Source: Eubacteriales bacterium
GTDB lineage: Bacteria > Bacillota > Clostridia > Christensenellales > CAG-138
Direction of reading: 5' to 3'
Assembly (NCBI GenBank): GCA_028701165.1
Contig: JAQVRG010000129.1
Location: forward strand, 1-5,138
DNA: 5,138 nucleotides
The position numbers and the translations under genes were made by a program. Below the pieces are notes generated by a model. That model saw nothing but the letters and a program-made list of their open reading frames with translations. It made no database searches and was not told the DNA's origin. Of the stretch, positions 1 to 5,138 are shown piece after piece. Each line of letters opens with the position of its first letter. Position 1 is the stretch's first letter.

Positions 1-2226
1 GTCCGCGTATTCGATTATCCAATTTTGGGGTTCATAAGCCGACCATTCCACGTTGTATTCTTCTATTTGCACCGTCGCTCCGGGGAAATATCTTATGATA
101 AAACCACCCCCATCAGTGGTACAATCCGCGACATTCGTAACAGCCGCCGTTCCCACGCCTATACCATATCTGCCGTCGCTTGGTACTGCACCAACGAAGT
201 GATACATCGCTGCGTCATAACATCTTAATTCCGGCAATTTGCCCCATATCCAACCGGCCTTCATATCGCTTGATGCCAAAACATAGTCAAAGTCTGTGTT
301 TTTCGTATAAGTCAGCGTAAAGTGCGAGTACTCCCAATATGTGCGGCGAACATTATATTCCCCATCGGGCAGGTAGCGTTCATATTGCGCCGTCCCTTCC
401 ACGGTAAATCCGTTCGCGTCAGCGTTCAAAGCCGTTATTTCATACCACACAGCGGAATACTCCTCTGCGGAAATGCCGTTTGAGAATTTTTGCATTATCG
501 CATCAATGATAAGGTTAAATACGCTCCAGTCTTTTCCTCCGGCTTGTATTCTGCCGATCACACCTCCCGGTGTCCATCCGGGGTCGAATACGCCAACATT
601 GTTATAGCCGAACCACATAAGCCCCGAAGCTTGAAAATCCGGTTCACCGAATAAATCATAAACATCTGCGCAAGGCATACCGAGATAGACTTTTTCAAGT
701 ATCTCAGGCACTATTGCGGTATGATAACGCGCTCCCTCGTCCGCGAATAACGGTATCGTTGCCGAACGGAAGATTATTGTGTTGTCATCCACGACTTCAA
801 ATCTTGCGAACGGTTCCGATCTTGTACTCTCACTGAAATTGTTGTTATTATAGCCAATTAACAATTCGTCGTTTTCAAAAGAATAATAAACTGGTTCGGT
901 CATCGCATAACTGCTGATTGGAGGAATCGCAAGTCTTGCCTTACCGTCGTTGTACAGCGTCACAGAAAGCATACATTCAGCTTTCTGCCTATCCGATACA
1001 TTTTCAAGAATATATTGCCGCCAAGGTTCTACGGGCAAATGGCTGGTCATAACCCGCCATACGTCCTCGCTCTCAACGGCCAGTAAATAATCGCGGTTAT
1101 ATCCTTTCAGTTCATATATACGCCAAGTGCTGATTTCATCGGTTGCATATCCGATTTCATTTCCTCTTCCTGTGTTGTTCATAGGCGTTGCATAATAAAC
1201 CGTATCGCCCCAAACCAATTTCATGTCTTTGAAAAAGAAAGCCGGATTTTCCTCATAAACCATTTTCATTTCAATGAGCGGCGCATTGACAATCCGATTC
1301 ACCGCAAAGCCCGCGCTCAACACAACCACCAATGCCACCGCCGCAACAATAATCACCCGCGATGGCTTTTTGAAGCTCTGTACGTTCTTTATTCGCGCTT
1401 TCACACCGCCCTCGCCAAAAGCAAGAGGACTGCCGCCGAGAATGCGCCGTTCCGTTGCCAACGATAATAGTGATAACGAATAATCATTTATTATTTCGCC
1501 GCCCATTTCTTTTAGCACCCGTTCATCACAGGACATTTCCATATCCACGCCCATCAACAGGAACGCCACCCATGCAAACGGATTAAACCAATGCAGACAC
1601 ACAACGAAATACGCCGCAAACTTTATGATATGATCATGCCGGTTTATATGTGTTTGTTCATGCAGGATAACATAGGTTTTTTCTTGTTCAGACAAGCCAA
1701 CGGGCAGGTAAATTCGCGGCTTGAAAATGCCGAGAACAAATGGCGATTTCATATTTTCCGCTTCATAAATATTCGCTTCTGAATGAGCCGATTCGCTCAT
1801 TTTCCGTTTGAGGATAAAGAAAGATATCACGCCATAAATAAGCAATACGGCAACGCCAACAAGCCAAACCCACGCGCCGATTGCCGTCCATATCTGCAAG
1901 GGAGTAACGCTTGCTGCCGGAGCAGCGGCGGGGAAAATACTGCTGACAGCGTTGTTTATAAAAGATATGCCACTGTCAATACGCGGTATGGGTTGCATAG
2001 CTATATTAAGCGGCAGCGTCTGCGCCTTGAACGGCATGAAGCTGAAAACGCTCTCGATAGAAAACGGGAACACAAGCCTAAATCCCGCAACCACCCACAG
2101 GCAATAGGTAATTATCTTCGGGGCTTTTTTAAGCGGCAGACGGGCAACACATATTGCCGCGATAATAAACGCTCCTGTCAGGCCCATGTTAAGAATCGTG
2201 AGGAACAGCTTATCTATTATTGCCAC
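1..2226 (-). CDS. BlaR1/MecR1-like M56 membrane metallopeptidase, sensor-transducer (partial, 3' end outside window)
   Basis: The visible 742 codons run open to the left edge. The N-terminus (KLFLTILNMGLTGAF) has the usual look of M56 proteins. Hydrophobic segments lie near residues 14-30, 38-57, 111-140 and 288-308, with a further hydrophobic stretch at 203-225. The cytosolic zinc-peptidase signature HEQTH is at 189-193 and is followed by NRHDH. The downstream motif around E230, S232, C233, D234 and E235 should supply the third zinc ligand. In BlaR1 and MecR1 this protease is activated by an outside signal and relieves BlaI/MecI repression. After the last membrane segment comes an ectodomain of at least 430 residues. 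It shows no STxK penicillin-binding motif, so a beta-lactam signal is not supported. A BamE/SmpA-like stretch lies at about 511-541 (G516-M517, V522, G527-x-P529-D530, W538, Y541). The GTG start is chosen because an in-frame TGA lies three codons upstream. The next start, ATG at 2187, would remove 13 conserved-looking residues. The M56 assignment is firm; the ligand is unknown. Confidence 0.9.
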   Translation of the reverse strand, partial: MAIIDKLFLTILNMGLTGAFIIAAICVARLPLKKAPKIITYCLWVVAGFRLVFPFSIESVFSFMPFKAQTLPLNIAMQPIPRIDSGISFINNAVSSIFPAAAPAASVTPLQIWTAIGAWVWLVGVAVLLIYGVISFFILKRKMSESAHSEANIYEAENMKSPFVLGIFKPRIYLPVGLSEQEKTYVILHEQTHINRHDHIIKFAAYFVVCLHWFNPFAWVAFLLMGVDMEMSCDERVLKEMGGEIINDYSLSLLSLATERRILGGSPLAFGEGGVKARIKNVQSFKKPSRVIIVAAVALVVVLSAGFAVNRIVNAPLIEMKMVYEENPAFFFKDMKLVWGDTVYYATPMNNTGRGNEIGYATDEISTWRIYELKGYNRDYLLAVESEDVWRVMTSHLPVEPWRQYILENVSDRQKAECMLSVTLYNDGKARLAIPPISSYAMTEPVYYSFENDELLIGYNNNNFSESTRSEPFARFEVVDDNTIIFRSATIPLFADEGARYHTAIVPEILEKVYLGMPCADVYDLFGEPDFQASGLMWFGYNNVGVFDPGWTPGGVIGRIQAGGKDWSVFNLIIDAIMQKFSNGISAEEYSAVWYEITALNADANGFTVEGTAQYERYLPDGEYNVRRTYWEYSHFTLTYTKNTDFDYVLASSDMKAGWIWGKLPELRCYDAAMYHFVGAVPSDGRYGIGVGTAAVTNVADCTTDGGGFIIRYFPGATVQIEEYNVEWSAYEPQNWIIEYAD

Positions 2227-2588
2227 CCCCCCTCATGTTCTTTAATGAGTCGCATTAATTCTGCCGCTTGTTCTGCCGTTAGTTTTCTGCCGCCGAAAAA
2301 TGAAGTGATGAACTTCGGCAATGATCCACCAAAAGCATCTTCCACATAACGGCGGCTTTGACGGGCTATTTGTTCATCGCGTGTAAGCATAACCGACACA
2401 TTCGCATTTTCGTTTTTGAATACGCCCTTATCGCAAAGTTTTTTTAATACTGTGTAAGTCGTTGACTTCTTCCAATCCATTTCTCTTTCTGCAAGAGCGA
2501 CCAAATCGGGTGAGGTTAAAGGAGCATTGCGCCAAATCAAAGACGCGAGTTTTTCTTCTGCGGCAGTCAGCATATTGTTTTTCGTCAT
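2217..2588 (-). CDS. BlaI/MecI/CopY-family winged-helix transcriptional repressor
   Basis: This 123-residue protein matches the usual family length of about 120-130. The N-terminal winged helix covers residues 7-70. It opens with the LTAAEEKLASLIW helix, and the recognition helix is DWKKSTTYTVLKKLCDKG at 38-55, the best-kept family signature. The C-terminal part (EDAFGGSLPKF, then KLTAEQAAEL) matches the dimerisation helices. In S. aureus BlaI, inactivating cleavage occurs at Asn-Phe in this part; my by-eye alignment puts Ser96-Phe97 there. It is predicted to bind as a dimer to inverted repeats in its own promoter and to be released when the M56 partner is activated. The ATG at 2588 is preferred because GGAG (2600-2597) sits 8 bases upstream. 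A TTG two codons earlier would leave only 2 bases. Its stop overlaps the M56 gene. Family assignment is secure, but control of beta-lactam resistance is not shown, so no bla symbol is given. Confidence 0.94.
   Translation of the reverse strand: MTKNNMLTAAEEKLASLIWRNAPLTSPDLVALAEREMDWKKSTTYTVLKKLCDKGVFKNENANVSVMLTRDEQIARQSRRYVEDAFGGSLPKFITSFFGGRKLTAEQAAELMRLIKEHEGGWQ
2224..2235 (-). promoter_or_regulatory. Ribosome binding site and GTG start of the M56 gene, inside the repressor gene
   Basis: On the minus strand the sequence reads TGAGGGGGGGTGG. An in-frame TGA (2235-2233) closes the M56 frame just before a run of seven G (2232-2226). The last G begins the GTG start. The G run preceded by GA forms a Shine-Dalgarno-like purine tract, but it sits unusually close to the start. 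The start lies before the repressor stop (TAA at 2219-2217), so the two genes overlap by 10 bases and translation is probably coupled. Confidence 0.65.
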
Positions 2589-2599
2589 AACCAATTCTC

Positions 2600-2620
2600 C
2601 AGTCTATCCTTATTAGACTG
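2600..2620 (-). promoter_or_regulatory. Perfect inverted repeat, likely repressor operator, in the repressor gene leader
   Basis: The arms CAGTCTA (2620-2614) and TAGACTG (2606-2600) are exact inverse complements separated by 7 bases. The repeat lies over the predicted transcription start and ends on the first base of the GGAG ribosome binding site. A dimer of the downstream-encoded BlaI-type repressor is the natural candidate ligand. The sequence does not match the staphylococcal TACA/TGTA core. In RNA the same arms could form a 7-bp hairpin next to the ribosome binding site, so an RNA-level role is an alternative. Confidence 0.6.
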
Positions 2621-2625
2621 ATCAC

Positions 2626-2655
2626 ACTCTAACTCAAATTGACTGTCGCTGTCAA
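2626..2655 (-). promoter_or_regulatory. Predicted sigma-A promoter of the repressor-M56 operon
   Basis: The -35 box TTGACA (2655-2650) matches the consensus exactly. After an 18-base spacer comes TAGAGT (2631-2626), which matches 4 of 6 positions of the -10 consensus. Transcription would start near 2619, giving a leader of about 30 bases before the repressor ATG. No other good promoter is visible in this orientation in the gap. Confidence 0.6.
2639..2655 (-). promoter_or_regulatory. Second inverted repeat, overlapping the -35 box
   Basis: The arms TTGAC (2655-2651) and GTCAA (2643-2639) are perfect inverse complements around a 7-base centre. The left arm is part of the TTGACA -35 box. The 7-base spacer equals that of the repeat at 2600-2620, but the arm sequences differ. 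It could be a second repressor site that blocks RNA polymerase. Five-base arms can also occur by chance, so support is moderate. Confidence 0.4.
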
Positions 2656-2680
2656 TAGCCATTTCTTCATACTCAAAATA

Positions 2681-2727
2681 CATGCGCTTTTGCGAAACGC
2701 GCATGCGTCTCTTGCTTGCATATGCGC
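2681..2727 (+). repeat. Three YATGCGY direct repeats plus an inverted repeat upstream of pfkA
   Basis: CATGCGC (2681-2687), CATGCGT (2702-2708) and TATGCGC (2721-2727) occur at 21- and 19-base intervals, about two helical turns each. The first copy also pairs with GCGCATG (2699-2705) as a perfect 7-bp inverted repeat with an 11-base spacer. The eight-base palindromes CGCATGCG (2700-2707) and GCATATGC (2718-2725) lie in the same cluster. The third copy sits between the -35 and -10 boxes of the predicted pfkA promoter. The arrangement suits a helix-phased regulator site; the regulator is unknown. Confidence 0.45.
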
Positions 2728-2741
2728 CCCTGTGGTATACT
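2712..2741 (+). promoter_or_regulatory. pfkA: Predicted extended -10 promoter of pfkA
   Basis: TATACT (2736-2741) matches 5 of 6 positions of the -10 consensus. It is preceded by TG one base away (TGGTATACT), an extended -10 element. TTGCTT (2712-2717) is a weak -35 at 18 bases. Transcription should start near 2748, leaving a leader of about 40 bases. Confidence 0.65.
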
Positions 2742-2776
2742 AAAGCTTGTTCCTGTAAACGATTTCCCCGTCCTAT

Positions 2777-2782
2777 AAGGAG
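2777..2782 (+). promoter_or_regulatory. pfkA: Ribosome binding site of pfkA
   Basis: AAGGAG lies 6 bases before the ATG at 2789. It is a near-perfect Shine-Dalgarno site and fixes the start. Confidence 0.85.
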
Positions 2783-2788
2783 AACCCT

Positions 2789-3922
2789 ATGAGCAAGAAA
2801 TTCGGAATCCTCACCAGCGGCGGCGACAGCCCGGGCATGAACGCAGCGGTTGTCAGCGTGGCGCGTTACGCACAGCAATACGGCGTGGAGCTCATGGGCA
2901 TCCGCCGCGGCTACAACGGTTTGCTTGGCAAAAGCGAAAACGAACTTAACGATATCCGCAAGCTCCGCAGCGAAACGGTTTTGGATATATTGGACATGCG
3001 CGGCACGTATCTGCGTACGGCGCGCTGCAAGGAGTTCTTTTTGGACGAAGTGCTCGACCAGGTCGCCGACGACCTGAAAAACAAGCACCATATCGATGGC
3101 CTGGTGATTATCGGCGGCGACGGCAGCTACCGCGGCGCGCTGGACCTGTGCAAGCGCGGCGTGCGCTGCGTGGGCATCCCCGGCACGATTGACAACGATC
3201 TGCCCTACACCGAGGCGACGCTTGGCTATGACACGGCCGTGAACGTATGCGTGGAAGCCGTGCGCTCCATCCGCGCCACCAGCCGCAGCCACGACCGGCC
3301 CCACGTGGTGGAGGTGATGGGGCGGCGCTGCGGCGATATCGCCATGCGCACCGCCATCGCCACCGGCGCGGAAATGGTGATCGTGCCCGAAAAGAAGTGG
3401 GATCTGCGCGACGTGATCAAGCGGCTCAACGAGCAGATTACAAACGGCAACCCGCGCGCCACCATCATCATCTGCGAAAACGCATGGGAAGACGGCAACA
3501 TGGCGGACTACCCATGGCGCGAGCAGCTGTGCGGCAGCGACGAATGCGTGCACGGCGATACGCCGTTTTCCACCAAGCTGATGGCGCACGTGCTCAAAAT
3601 CGCCTGCAACGCGGAGGTGCGCTCCACCGTGATCGGCTACACCCAGCGCGGCGCCATCCCCACGGCGTACGATTCCGCCTTTGCGTTTGAGGCCGGGCAC
3701 AGGGCCGTGGAGCTGCTGATGAACGAAACCCCCGCCAAGGACGACGGCTTTGCCGTGGGCGTGCAGCACGGCCGCGTGTTCCACACCTCGCTCAAGGACG
3801 CGGCGCAGAAAAAGCCGCCCCGGCCCTTTGACGAAAAGATGTACCATACCATCAACACGCTGCCCTATCTGCCCCGCGAGGACGACCTGATTTTGGTCGC
3901 CGCCCGCAACGTGAAAAAATAA
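2789..3922 (+). CDS. pfkA: ATP-dependent 6-phosphofructokinase
   Basis: This cytosolic enzyme phosphorylates fructose 6-phosphate to fructose 1,6-bisphosphate, the committed step of glycolysis. Family motifs appear in order: GGDSPGMNAA (11-20), RGTYLRTAR (71-79), IGGDGS (108-113), PGTIDNDL (131-138) with catalytic base D135, VEVMGRRCGD (174-183), E230, and R278 followed by GYTQRGA (283-289). Gly112 in GGDGS and Gly132 in PGTIDND indicate ATP as donor; pyrophosphate enzymes carry Asp and Lys there. The protein has 377 residues against about 320 in E. coli PfkA. Most of the excess is a segment of roughly 27 residues between E230 and R278 (around WEDGNMADYPW and the following CGSDECVHGD), plus a longer tail. 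Tyr284 replaces the fructose-6-phosphate-contacting His of GHIQRGG. Val22 replaces an N-terminal effector-site Arg of E. coli. These residue matches are by-eye alignments. It is the first gene of a two-gene operon. Start and frame are secure. Confidence 0.95.
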   Translation: MSKKFGILTSGGDSPGMNAAVVSVARYAQQYGVELMGIRRGYNGLLGKSENELNDIRKLRSETVLDILDMRGTYLRTARCKEFFLDEVLDQVADDLKNKHHIDGLVIIGGDGSYRGALDLCKRGVRCVGIPGTIDNDLPYTEATLGYDTAVNVCVEAVRSIRATSRSHDRPHVVEVMGRRCGDIAMRTAIATGAEMVIVPEKKWDLRDVIKRLNEQITNGNPRATIIICENAWEDGNMADYPWREQLCGSDECVHGDTPFSTKLMAHVLKIACNAEVRSTVIGYTQRGAIPTAYDSAFAFEAGHRAVELLMNETPAKDDGFAVGVQHGRVFHTSLKDAAQKKPPRPFDEKMYHTINTLPYLPREDDLILVAARNVKK

Positions 3923-4614
3923 TGGCGCGTTTCTCCCTTTTGCTTTCGGACGTGGACAATACCCTGTTTGATTTCCGCAGCGCCGAGCGCGCGGCTTACG
4001 CCACCGTATCGGCGCGTTTTGCATTGCCGGACGAGGAAGACGTGTTCAAGCTGTACAAGGCCGTCAACACCTTCCACTGGAAAAAGCTCTCCCGGGGCGA
4101 AACCACCGCCGCGCGGCTCCGGCACGACCGTTTTGCCGATTTCGCCGCTGCCATGGGCCTGCCGGATGCCGACGTGCCGGAGATGAGCGCGCTGTTTGTG
4201 CGCACGCTGGAGCTTGAGCACACGCCGGTGGAAGGCGCGGAGGAATTTCTCTCCCGCGTGTCGGCGCGCATGCCCGTGTGCCTGGTGACCAACGGGTTTG
4301 CCTCGGTGCAGCGCTCGCGCATGAAGCTTTCGCCCCTGCGCCGCTATATCGCGGACGTGCTGGTGTCCGAGGAGTTTGCGCACGCCAAGCCGGACCCGGA
4401 GATGCTTTTCGCCGCCATGGAGCGCATGAAGATCAGCGATCCCGCCCGCGTGGCGATGATCGGCGACAACGAAAACACCGATATTCTGGCCGCGAAGAAC
4501 GCGGGCGTGCAAAGCATACTGTTTACAAACGGCGGGCCCGCGCCCGCCGAAACCGCCGCAACTTATACCGCCGCGACCCTTGCGGACGCGGCGGACTGGC
4601 TGCTGAAAGATTAA
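3922..4614 (+). CDS. HAD-superfamily hydrolase, YjjG/YfnB-type pyrimidine 5'-nucleotidase family
   Basis: This is a 230-residue cytosolic phosphatase with all four HAD motifs: DVDNT (10-14; nucleophile D10, acid/base D12), VTNG (122-125; T123), AKPDP (155-159; K156) and GDNENTD (181-187; D182, D187). The alpha-helical cap between motifs I and II (residues 17-100) contains YKAVNTFHWKKLSRGE and LRHDRFADF. These closely resemble E. coli YjjG (QAVNKPLW, LQHGRF), a nucleotidase that removes non-canonical pyrimidine nucleotides. Members of this branch are promiscuous, so the true substrate is uncertain, and a sugar phosphate cannot be excluded given its neighbour. The ATG shares its A with the pfkA TAA stop (TAATG). 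No clear Shine-Dalgarno site precedes it, so translation probably depends on ribosomes finishing pfkA. Base composition is as G+C-rich as pfkA. Confidence 0.88.
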   Translation: MARFSLLLSDVDNTLFDFRSAERAAYATVSARFALPDEEDVFKLYKAVNTFHWKKLSRGETTAARLRHDRFADFAAAMGLPDADVPEMSALFVRTLELEHTPVEGAEEFLSRVSARMPVCLVTNGFASVQRSRMKLSPLRRYIADVLVSEEFAHAKPDPEMLFAAMERMKISDPARVAMIGDNENTDILAAKNAGVQSILFTNGGPAPAETAATYTAATLADAADWLLKD

Positions 4615-4618
4615 CTTT

Positions 4619-5138
4619 TCAATACGAGGATAAAAACTTCATAGTTTTTTCACGCTGCGGGTGCTTGAGAAGCTCCTCCGTGGGGCCTTCCTCGTAGATG
4701 CCCGTTTCGTCCATAAACAAAATACGGTCGGTGTATTCGCGCACGAACTGCAGCTCGTGGGTCACGATGATGAGCAGTTTATTTTGCATGGCCACGTCGG
4801 CGATCACGGAGAGCACCTCTTCCTTCATGGAGGGGTCCAGCGCCGAGGTCGGCTCGTCAAACAGCAGCACGTCGGGGTTCAGCGCCAGCGCCCGCGCGAT
4901 GCCCACGCGCTGCATCTGCCCGCCGGAAAGCTCCGCCGGGTACGCAAAGCGCTTGTCCGGCAGCCCGACCTTTACAAGCAGCACTTCCGCCGTTTCAAAC
5001 GCCTGTTTCTTGGCGATATGCCGCGCCCGCACCTGCGCCAGCGCGATGTTGTCTATCACGTTGAGATGCGAAAACAGGTTGAACTGCTGAAACACCATCG
5101 CCGTGCGCGACACCGCGCGGATATGCTCCGCCCGCGGG
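4619..5138 (-). CDS. Polar amino-acid ABC transporter ATP-binding protein (GlnQ/HisP/ArtP type; 5' end outside window)
   Basis: The C-terminal 172 residues are visible and the frame is open to the right edge. The reading contains the Q-loop MVFQQFNLFSHLNVIDNI, the signature LSGGQ (4930-4916) followed by MQRVGIARALA, Walker B with catalytic Glu DVLLFDEP (from 4873 down), the D-loop SALDP, and the H-loop His in VTHE (4759-4757). The wording FQQFNLF...LTV/LNV and the C-terminal EEGPTEELLKHP..EKTMKFLSSY are typical of the polar amino-acid uptake family. The protein would energise import at the cytosolic face of a permease encoded elsewhere, probably just beyond the right edge. About 70-80 N-terminal residues, including Walker A, are missing from the window. 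The GTG and ATG codons near 5113 and 5098 are internal, because conserved sequence continues upstream of them. Its stop is four bases from the stop of the converging HAD gene. Substrate cannot be named. Confidence 0.93.
   Translation of the reverse strand, partial: PRAEHIRAVSRTAMVFQQFNLFSHLNVIDNIALAQVRARHIAKKQAFETAEVLLVKVGLPDKRFAYPAELSGGQMQRVGIARALALNPDVLLFDEPTSALDPSMKEEVLSVIADVAMQNKLLIIVTHELQFVREYTDRILFMDETGIYEEGPTEELLKHPQREKTMKFLSSY

Noticed and set aside
2185..2187. ATG as the start of the M56 gene
   Set aside because: It would remove the KLFLTILN stretch typical of the family N-terminus, and no Shine-Dalgarno site precedes it.
1..2226. Calling the pair a beta-lactam resistance regulator (blaR1-blaI)
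   Set aside because: No penicillin-binding sensor motif is visible and no beta-lactamase or PBP2a gene is in the window. Family membership alone does not establish the ligand.
1783..2349. A 188-codon open frame on the plus strand
   Set aside because: It lies opposite the M56 and repressor genes, which have clear family motifs. The translation is rich in Arg, Asn and Cys with no recognisable domain.
2589..2594. TTG start for the repressor, two codons upstream of the ATG
   Set aside because: Only 2 bases would separate it from GGAG, while the ATG at 2588 has the usual 8-base spacing.
2585..4024. A 479-codon open frame on the minus strand across pfkA
   Set aside because: It is the antisense shadow of a G+C-rich gene: low-complexity Ala/His/Val/Gly-rich translation, no family motifs, and no separate ribosome site. 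The plus strand carries an unmistakable phosphofructokinase.
3865..4512. A 215-codon open frame on the minus strand opposite the HAD gene
   Set aside because: His/Arg/Gly-rich antisense shadow. All four HAD motifs are on the plus strand.
4604..4622. Possible bidirectional terminator hairpin
   Set aside because: The pairing is short, A/T-rich and interrupted, with no G+C stem or adjoining T run that would make it convincing.

Overview
The window looks like chromosomal DNA from a Gram-positive, Firmicutes-type (probably clostridial) bacterium. Three things point that way: a BlaI/BlaR1-type repressor and M56 membrane-peptidase pair, strong purine-rich Shine-Dalgarno sites with sigma-A-like promoters, and an ATP-type PfkA with clear Firmicutes character. 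This is inference from gene families; there is no rRNA or other taxonomic marker here.

Layout, left to right. (1) Bases 1-2226, minus strand: a large BlaR1/MecR1-like M56 metallopeptidase, still open at the left edge. It has the usual membrane and zinc-peptidase part. Its ectodomain of more than 430 residues is not the penicillin-binding sensor of BlaR1. (2) Bases 2217-2588, minus strand: a BlaI/MecI-type winged-helix repressor. It lies upstream of the M56 gene in the same operon and overlaps it by 10 bases. (3) Bases 2589-2788: a 200-base divergent control region. It holds a blaI-side promoter with two perfect inverted repeats, a cluster of YATGCGY repeats, and an extended -10 promoter for the rightward genes. 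(4) Bases 2789-3922, plus strand: a 6-phosphofructokinase with an extra internal segment and some altered substrate and effector positions. (5) Bases 3922-4614, plus strand: a HAD phosphatase of the YjjG pyrimidine-nucleotidase type, joined to pfk by a TAATG stop-start overlap. (6) Bases 4619-5138, minus strand: the C-terminal two thirds of a polar amino-acid ABC transporter ATPase, cut by the right edge. Its stop codon is only four bases from the stop of the HAD gene.

How the parts work together. The repressor/M56 pair should act as one signalling unit. The membrane protein senses something outside the cell, its cytosolic zinc protease leads to loss of the repressor, and the operon, plus unknown targets elsewhere, is switched on. 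The rightward pair couples a glycolytic kinase to a house-cleaning phosphatase. The ABC gene belongs to a separate leftward operon that begins beyond the window.

Base composition changes sharply in the divergent region. Hand counts of sample 60-base blocks give 24-30 G+C on the left and 34-46 on the right. This suggests that the signalling pair and the glycolytic genes have different histories. I found no RNA genes, CRISPR arrays, insertion sequences or clear terminators. No stretch longer than 300 bases lacks a gene.
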